NCBI GenBank assembly: GCA_963808315.1
Contig: CAWEFK010000010.1
Location: forward strand, 124,001-188,000
Direction: 5' to 3'
Origin: Palsa-504 sp963808315
GTDB lineage: Bacteria; Actinomycetota; Actinomycetes; Streptosporangiales; Streptosporangiaceae
DNA length: 64,000 bases
Positions 59,005 through 64,000 of the stretch are shown piece by piece. A model generated the notes under the pieces. The model was not told where the DNA came from. It saw only the letters and a list, made by a program, of their open reading frames with translations, and searched no databases. How positions within the stretch are numbered: the stretch's first letter is position 1; every line of letters starts with the position of its first letter. The position numbers were made by a program, and so were the translations under genes.

Positions 59005-59032
59005 GCCGACGCTCAGACGCCGACGCTCAGAC
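59005..59032. repeat. tandem 14-base repeat
   Basis: GCCGACGCTCAGAC occurs twice in succession (59005-59018, 59019-59032), covering the end of the PAP2 gene. Its role is unknown; it may be a slippage duplication. Confidence 0.7.
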
Positions 59033-59620
59033 ACTGTACCGAGCCAGGGCCGCCGCCGCCGCGCCCAGCACGGCACCTCCCACGACCTGGGCGACCGTAT
59101 GGTCCTTGACCGACACCCGGGACCAGCCGAGCAGCACGACCAGGCCGAACCCGGGCAGCACCAGCGGCCCGTAGGTCAAGGCGAGCAGGGCGACCGATCC
59201 CGAGGCGACCGAGCAGTGGATGGAGATCTTCCACACCGTGGTGATGCCCGCGAGCACCGCCACGCTGGCCAGCATGAAGGCGAGGTAGCCGATCAGCAGC
59301 CTGGGCGCGTCCAGCACGACCAGCAGGATCAGCCCGGCTGCGATCGACGCCGTGATGAACCCGAGCACGATCAGCCGGGGCCGCCGCGGGCCGACGTTCC
59401 TGTCCTCCCAGCGGCCCCGGCGGATGCCGTAGGAGATGAACATGGTCGGCAGCACGGCGGTGAACAGCGCGGCCAGCAGCCCCCAGCCGACGCCCGGCAG
59501 GCCGTCCACGTGAGCACCGACACCGACCACGGTGACGATCAGCCAGTTCTTCGGCTCGAGCAGGTAGGTGCACCACTGCGCCACCGACTTCGGCAATTTG
59601 CCTGCTTGACGGACGGCCAT
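59027..59620 (-). CDS. PAP2-superfamily membrane phosphatase
   Basis: Protein of 197 residues with about six helices. The PAP2 active-site parts are KISIHCSVASGSVALL (SxH region) and SRVSVKDHTVAQVVGGAVLG (SR-x5-H). The first motif, normally KxxxxxxRP, is weak here (near GRWEDRNVGPRRPRL). Members dephosphorylate lipid phosphates. ATG 59620 avoids overlap with the divergent HpaB gene; a GTG at 59653 is also in frame. Confidence 0.82.
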   Translation of the reverse strand: MAVRQAGKLPKSVAQWCTYLLEPKNWLIVTVVGVGAHVDGLPGVGWGLLAALFTAVLPTMFISYGIRRGRWEDRNVGPRRPRLIVLGFITASIAAGLILLVVLDAPRLLIGYLAFMLASVAVLAGITTVWKISIHCSVASGSVALLALTYGPLVLPGFGLVVLLGWSRVSVKDHTVAQVVGGAVLGAAAAALARYSV

Positions 59621-59643
59621 GAACAGACGGTACCGTCCCCGGT

Positions 59644-61095
59644 ATGGCGGCACTGAGCGGCAGCGAATTCATCGAGCGGCGATCCGCCGCCCAGGTCCAC
59701 GTGGAAATCCAGGGCCAGACCCTGACCAAGGGAGTGGCCGATCACCCCGCCTTCCGCAACGTCATCCGCAGCTACGCCGAGCTGTACGACATGCAGCACG
59801 ATCCGGCCTACCGGGACGTGCTCACCTACCCCTCGCCCACGTCGGGGGAGCCGGTGGCCACCTCGTTCCTCGTTCCGGAAACGCCTGCCGACCTGGTCAA
59901 GCGGCGCCAGGCCAGCAAGCTGTGGGCCGATCGCTCGTTCGGCATGCTCGGCCGTACCGGTGACTACCTGAACGGCGCGCTGATGGCGCTGGCCTCCGCG
60001 CAGGACTGGTTCGCCCAGGCCGACCCGGCGTTCGGCGCGAACATCCGCCGCTACTACGAGAAGGTCCGCGAGGACGACCTGCTCTGCACGCACACGCTGA
60101 TCCCGCCGCAGGCCAACCGCGCGGTCTCCGGCAGCCAGCAGGCCGACGGCGCGCTGATGGCGCACATCGTCACCGAGGACGACAACGGCATCGTCATCCG
60201 CGGGGCCCGGATGCTCGCCACCATCGGCCCGCTCGCCGACGAACTGCTCGTGTTCCCCTCCACGGTGCTGCGCCACTCGCCGCAGGACAAGGCGTACTCC
60301 TTCGCCTGTGCCATCAGCAACGACACACCTGGCCTGCGCTACCTGGCCCGCGAGCCGCTCGACTACGGCCGGTCCAGGCACGACCACCCGCTCGGGTCCA
60401 GATTCGAGGAATCCGACGCCGTCGTCGTGTTCGACGACGTGCACGTGCCCTACGAGCGCTGTTTCGTGCTCGGTGACACGGGACTGTGCACCGGCTTCTA
60501 CAGCCAGACGTCCGCACTTGTGCACATGACCCACCAGGTCCTCACCCGGACTACGGCCAAGACCGAGTACATCCTCGGGCTGGTCTCGCTGCTCGCCCAG
60601 GCCATCGGTATCGAGCAGTTCGGGCACGTCCAGGCCGACATCGCGGAGGTCATCACCACGCTGGAGACCCTGCGCGCGCTGCTGCGGGCGGCCGAGGCCG
60701 ACGCCGCGCTGAACGAGTTCGGCGTGCTCACCCCGGCCTGGGCCCCGCTGAACACGGCCCGCAACCTGTACCCCCGGCTCTACCAGCGGTTCCCCGAGAT
60801 CTTGCGCAAGCTCGGCGCCTCGGGCCTGATGGCCACCCCGACCGAGGCCGACGTGACGGGGCCCGCGGCGGCCGACATCGAGACGTACCTGCAGTCCGCC
60901 ACGCTCGGCGGAGCCGACCGGGTCCGGCTCTTCCGGCTGGTCTGGGACACCTGCATCTCCGCCTTCGCCGGCCGCCAGGCCCTGTACGAGTACTACTTCT
61001 TCGGCGATCCGGTGCGGATGGCCGGCTCCTACGTCGCGAGTTACGACCGGGAGCCCTACCTGGCCGCGGTGCGCACTTTTCTAGACCGCGATTGA
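59644..61095 (+). CDS. HpaB-family flavin-dependent aromatic hydroxylase
   Basis: Two-component FADH2-dependent monooxygenase, oxygenase subunit, 483 residues. Family signatures: YLNGALMALASAQDWF, THTLIPPQANR, and VVFDDVHVPYERCFVLGD. 4-Hydroxyphenylacetate 3-hydroxylase is the reference activity, but homologs act on chlorophenols or other aromatics. No HpaC-type flavin reductase is visible in the window. It starts 24 bases from the divergent PAP2 start, so the promoter regions overlap or the mRNA is leaderless. A strong terminator follows. Confidence 0.88.
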   Translation: MAALSGSEFIERRSAAQVHVEIQGQTLTKGVADHPAFRNVIRSYAELYDMQHDPAYRDVLTYPSPTSGEPVATSFLVPETPADLVKRRQASKLWADRSFGMLGRTGDYLNGALMALASAQDWFAQADPAFGANIRRYYEKVREDDLLCTHTLIPPQANRAVSGSQQADGALMAHIVTEDDNGIVIRGARMLATIGPLADELLVFPSTVLRHSPQDKAYSFACAISNDTPGLRYLAREPLDYGRSRHDHPLGSRFEESDAVVVFDDVHVPYERCFVLGDTGLCTGFYSQTSALVHMTHQVLTRTTAKTEYILGLVSLLAQAIGIEQFGHVQADIAEVITTLETLRALLRAAEADAALNEFGVLTPAWAPLNTARNLYPRLYQRFPEILRKLGASGLMATPTEADVTGPAAADIETYLQSATLGGADRVRLFRLVWDTCISAFAGRQALYEYYFFGDPVRMAGSYVASYDREPYLAAVRTFLDRD

Positions 61096-61096
61096 C

Positions 61097-61122
61097 CGGC
61101 GCGGCGAATCTTCGCCGCGCCG
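61097..61122 (+). terminator. terminator after the HpaB-family gene
   Basis: CGGCGCGGCGAA (61097-61108) and TTCGCCGCGCCG (61111-61122) make a perfect 12-bp stem with a 2-base loop, one base after the stop codon. A T run is absent. Confidence 0.75.
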
Positions 61123-61192
61123 AACGGGGGTTACTATCGCAGAAAGCTTATGGCTGGGTTTGTGGCCCCCGGCCCCAGCCGCCGGAGGAGAC

Positions 61193-61393
61193 ATGAGCAA
61201 GGGGACAGTGATCCTGTTCTTGTGGCTGATCATCGGAGCCGCCGCGGCGGGTCAGCGCGGCTATTACTCCGTGAAGGATCTGGGCTGCACTCAGGGCGCG
61301 ACGATCGCGCTGACCGTCGCCGCCGGCCCGCTCAACTATGTCGGCCTGAACCCGAAGATCTCCTGCACGACCCCCAAGCCCAGCAACGGCTGA
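61193..61393 (+). CDS. small two-helix membrane protein, paralog of 45197-45394
   Basis: Protein of 66 residues, function unknown. It shares with its paralog the first helix (FLWLIIGAAAAGQ), QRGYY, one cysteine and the ending GPLNYVGLNPKISC. The second segment (TIALTVAAGPLNYV) may be a half-helix or re-entrant loop. ATG 61193 follows a ggaggagac ribosome site. No SigB-type promoter is obvious here, unlike the copy at 45 kb. Confidence 0.85.
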   Translation: MSKGTVILFLWLIIGAAAAGQRGYYSVKDLGCTQGATIALTVAAGPLNYVGLNPKISCTTPKPSNG

Positions 61394-61449
61394 CCCAGAG
61401 AACCGCAGAGATCTTCCCAGCGGCCTAGCCGGCAGCGCACAATAGGCCC

Positions 61450-62151
61450 GTGAACGATGGTCAGCTCGGGGCCGTGTGCCCGCAGTGCGGCAGCGCCGCC
61501 GCCGTGCATTCGATTGGGGAACTGGCCGCGCTGGCCAGGAACCAGCTAGGTCAGCAGCCGGGCTCCGCCCCGCCGCCGCAGACCGGATATGACCCGCCGC
61601 CGTCTTCGGGCTTCCCGCCGCCCACGAGTTACGACTCACCCCCGTCGGGGGGTTTCGGTCCGCCGCCCCCGCCGGGGTATACCGGCCCGCCACCGCCGGG
61701 ATACACCGGCTCGGCCCGGCCCGGCCAGCCGAGCCAGTCCGGCCCGTTCACCGACTCCTCGGGCCCGTCCGGGCCGTCGGGTCGGTCCAGCGACTGGCTT
61801 GGCCTGGGGGATGCGGCCGACTCCGTGGAGGATGCCGTGGCCGATGTGGTGATGGGCGCGGCCATGCGGTTCGTCGGCCGGAAGATCGGCCGCCGGGTGC
61901 AGCGGGCGGTCACCGAGCGGGTCCTGCCGGCGGTCACCGAGCGGATGATGTCAGCGGCCGGCGGCCGCCCGGAGGCGATGCTCCGCGAGCAGATCGCGAT
62001 CGCCGAGCGGCATCCCGATCTGCGGGCCTGCCTCACCGATAAGGTGGTCTTCCTGGCCGGCGGCCAGCGCGTCCTGCCGATGCCCAGCCTGACCGGAGGG
62101 TTCACCGTCGAGCAGTCCGACGCCCTGGTCGCCCGCCTGCGGGACGGCTGA
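61450..62151 (+). CDS. zinc-ribbon protein with proline-rich linker
   Basis: Protein of 233 residues. A CPQCGS motif at the N-terminus may form half of a zinc knuckle. Residues about 38-115 are Pro/Gly/Tyr repeats (GYTGPPPPGYTG), as in actinobacterial stalk or cytoskeletal linkers. A helical domain follows (VADVVMGAAMRFVGRKIGRRVQRAVTERVLPAVTER), then a compact C-terminal domain ending SLTGGFTVEQSDALVARLRDG. GTG 61450 has no clear ribosome site. Function unknown. Confidence 0.7.
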   Translation: MNDGQLGAVCPQCGSAAAVHSIGELAALARNQLGQQPGSAPPPQTGYDPPPSSGFPPPTSYDSPPSGGFGPPPPPGYTGPPPPGYTGSARPGQPSQSGPFTDSSGPSGPSGRSSDWLGLGDAADSVEDAVADVVMGAAMRFVGRKIGRRVQRAVTERVLPAVTERMMSAAGGRPEAMLREQIAIAERHPDLRACLTDKVVFLAGGQRVLPMPSLTGGFTVEQSDALVARLRDG

Positions 62152-62168
62152 CCGGGCCTCAGGCCCGG
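62152..62168. terminator. short convergent hairpin
   Basis: CCGGGCC (62152-62158) and GGCCCGG (62162-62168) with a 3-base loop between two converging stops seven bases apart. A symmetrical terminator candidate. Confidence 0.55.
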
Positions 62169-63322
62169 GCCAGGACAGAAAGCGCCGCCCACACCGACCG
62201 TCGGCCCAGGATGGCCGACAGGGACAGCTCGCTGGTGCAGAACCCGACGAACGCGCGCCAGCCCTTGGGGGTGGCCAGCACGGCGTGAAAGGCCCCGGGA
62301 TGCCGGGAAAACGCCGTCAGGATGCGCCGGCCGGCGTCCATGTCCGGGACCAGGTCCCGGTGCACGGACGCGACGTAGGTGTCCAGCTCGCCGTCCAGCT
62401 GGTCGCGGTCCTGGTGGGCGGCGGCCCGGGCGGCGCAGGCGCCTGCCAGCGCGCCCGACCTGAGCGCGAAGCTGATGCCCTCCCTGGTCCACGGCTCGAG
62501 CAGCCCGGCCGCGTCCCCGGCGACCAGCACCCGCCCCCGCCGCAGCGCCGAACCGCTGGCCCGGCACCTGGTGAGATGACCGGAGTCGCGGATGACCTCA
62601 CAGGAGTCCAGCTTCAGCCGGCCGATAAAAGCCCGGAGGTACTCCTTGGTCCCGCTGCCCTGGCCGCGCGGTGCGATGACTCCGACCGTGAGCCTGTCGT
62701 CCTTCGGGAAGACCCAGCCGTAGGATCCCGGCAGCGGGCCCCAGTCGAGCAGGATCCGGCTCCGCCACTGCCGCTGGACCGCGACCGGGGCCTTGACCTC
62801 GACCTCCAGGCCGAGGTCAACCTGGGCGAAGTCGACCCCGACGTGCCGCGCGCTGATCCCCGAGGAGCCGTCCGCCCCCACCACCGCCCGCGCGGACACG
62901 GTGGTGCCGTCGGCCAGCCGCACGCACGCGTCGGCGCCGTCGGCGTCGGCCTCGATGGCCCGGACCGTGCACTGCTGCCGCAGCGTCACGCCCAGCTCCA
63001 CCGCCCGGAGCCGGAGCGCGTCGTCGAATTCCTCCCGGAGCACCATGGCCAGGATGGGCTCGTCGTGCCGCCTGGTGAACGGACGCTGGCCGTCGAGGGT
63101 AAACGTGGCGGCATCGATACGGTCCCGGGCGGGCCAGCGAACCTGCTGGCCGACGGCGGCCAGTGAGGCCCCGATCAGGCCGCCGCCGCAGGTCTTGTAG
63201 CGGGGATGGGTCGCCCGCTCGATGACGACGGTCCTGGCTCCGGCCTGGGCCGCGGCGCTGGCGGCGGCCAGTCCGGCGGGCCCGGCCCCGATGACGGCGA
63301 CATCCCACTGTCTGCGCTCCAC
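62159..63322 (-). CDS. geranylgeranyl-reductase-like FAD-dependent oxidoreductase
   Basis: Flavoprotein of 387 residues. N-terminal Rossmann motif WDVAVIGAGPAGLAAASAAA, the KTCGGGLI region, a second strand GADGSSGISARH, and GRVLVAGDAAGLLEPWTREGISFAL for FAD. This fold reduces isoprenoid side chains (menaquinone, polyprenyl lipids) or acts as a halogenase/hydroxylase. GTG 63322 gives MERRQWDVAVIGAG. It lies just downstream of an acyl-CoA ligase on the same strand, so a lipid- or aromatic-related pathway is possible. Confidence 0.85.
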   Translation of the reverse strand: MERRQWDVAVIGAGPAGLAAASAAAQAGARTVVIERATHPRYKTCGGGLIGASLAAVGQQVRWPARDRIDAATFTLDGQRPFTRRHDEPILAMVLREEFDDALRLRAVELGVTLRQQCTVRAIEADADGADACVRLADGTTVSARAVVGADGSSGISARHVGVDFAQVDLGLEVEVKAPVAVQRQWRSRILLDWGPLPGSYGWVFPKDDRLTVGVIAPRGQGSGTKEYLRAFIGRLKLDSCEVIRDSGHLTRCRASGSALRRGRVLVAGDAAGLLEPWTREGISFALRSGALAGACAARAAAHQDRDQLDGELDTYVASVHRDLVPDMDAGRRILTAFSRHPGAFHAVLATPKGWRAFVGFCTSELSLSAILGRRSVWAALSVLARA

Positions 63323-63445
63323 CTATGCAGCGTATGCGCCGCAGGCCGCGGCTCTCGGCCTGCCGAACCTGCCGCTGGGCTGATGCCACGGTCCGTCCGG
63401 CACGACAAAGATCTTAGGCCGAACGGCTCCGGAGTTCTCGGCCAG

Positions 63446-64000
63446 CTACGTAGGCGATAGCGCTGGGTTTTCCCGCTCACGGTCTTGGGCAGCTCGGCCA
63501 CGAACTCCACGGACCGGGGATACTTGTAAGGCGCGAGGGATTGCTTGGCGAAGTCCTGCAGCTCGGCGGCCTTGGCCGCATCCGGCCCTCGCGCCCTCGC
63601 GCAGCACGACGAACGCCTGGACGATCATGCCGCGGCTCTGGGTCGGGCGCGCCGACCACCGCGACCTCGATCACGTCGGGATGGCCGAGCAGGGCCTCCT
63701 CGACCTCGGGTCCGGCGATGTTATAGCCGGCCGAGATGATCATGTCGTCGCTGCGGGCCTGGAACCAGTAGTAGCCGTCGGCGTCGCGGACGTACGTGTC
63801 GCCGGTGATGTTCCAGCCGTGCTGCACATAGCTGCGCTGGCGCGGATCGGACAGGTAGCGGCAGCCGGTCGGACCCTGCACGGCGAGCCGGCCGGGCTGG
63901 CCGTCGGGTACCTCGTTTCCCTGCTCGTCCAGGATGGCCGCGCGGTAGCCAGGCACCGGTTTGCCGGTCGCGCCGGGCCTGATGCCGTCGTCGGCGGCGG
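63446..64000 (-). pseudogene. 3' part of an AMP-forming acyl-CoA ligase, frame disrupted and cut by the window edge
   Basis: Adenylate-forming enzyme (benzoate- or aminobenzoate-CoA ligase-like), C-terminal part only. From the right edge: PGYRAAILDEQGNEVPDG, ITGDTYVRDADGYYWFQARSDDMIISAGYNIAGPEVEEALLGHPDVIEVAVVGAPDPE. Then the frame breaks twice (near 63635 and near 63545), and the ending EFVAELPKTVSGKTQRYRLR with the catalytic lysine is in a third frame, whose stop is not near. It is either a decayed gene or one blurred by two or three indel errors. Its neighbour is the flavoprotein gene on the same strand. Confidence 0.75.

Overview
This 64-kb window is chromosomal DNA from a high-GC actinomycete. 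The evidence is a complete Pup-proteasome locus (ARC ATPase, Dop, Pup ending in GGQ, PrcB, PrcA), a WhiB-family regulator, a SigB/SigF-type sigma factor, a FasR-like regulator upstream of a type II fatty-acid cluster, and frequent GTG/TTG starts. It would fit Streptosporangiales or a relative, but no rRNA or tRNA gene was found and genus-level placement is not possible from the sequence.

Layout. 0-2.5 kb: tail of an unknown gene, a PAC2-family protein, a HAD phosphatase and a small membrane protein. 2.7-8.9 kb: a complete dipeptide/oligopeptide ABC importer (permease C, lipoprotein, permease B, two ATPases) closed by a bidirectional terminator. 8.9-17.9 kb: RecB-like nuclease, site-2 protease with CBS domains, TrmI, then arc-dop-pup-prcB-prcA. 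No pafA (Pup ligase) is visible. 18.4-26.2 kb, minus strand: aceE, a FasR-like regulator and fabD-fabH-acpP-fabF. 26.7-29.7 kb: DUF3052 protein, AhpE, a zinc-ribbon protein, two CBS proteins and a HhH protein. 29.7-45 kb: a dense signalling region with a GAF-ANTAR protein, a PAS-GAF-PP2C phosphatase, a SigB-type sigma factor with two small membrane genes, a broken enolase-superfamily gene, WhiB, a giant poly-HAMP hybrid histidine kinase, an ANTAR-GAF-PAS-PAS-PP2C phosphatase, a GT4 glycosyltransferase, a STAS anti-anti-sigma and an RsbW-like kinase. 45.8-50.1 kb: a seven-gene Mrp/Mbh-like cation antiporter module without the NuoL-like MrpA part. 50.1-56 kb: stress-type small genes (DUF2795, ChaB), a GH15 hydrolase, a PhyH-like oxygenase and several unknown proteins. 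56-59 kb: ABC exporter with its TetR regulator. 59-64 kb: PAP2 protein, HpaB-family flavin hydroxylase, a small membrane protein paralogous to one at 45.2 kb, a zinc-ribbon protein, a geranylgeranyl-reductase-like flavoprotein and the 3' end of an acyl-CoA ligase.

How it fits together. The 30-55 kb part looks like a partner-switching/osmotic-stress region: sigma factor, anti-sigma kinase, STAS antagonist and two PP2C phosphatases lie together, and GNNT-N14-16-GGGTAS promoter-like sites precede the small membrane protein, ChaB and GH15 genes. This is inference from layout and motifs.

A caution for all users: at least nine genes are interrupted by single-base frame changes, some in C or G runs, and often the lost frame resumes with a clearly homologous sequence. 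Either the assembly carries indel errors or these genes are decaying; raw reads would decide.
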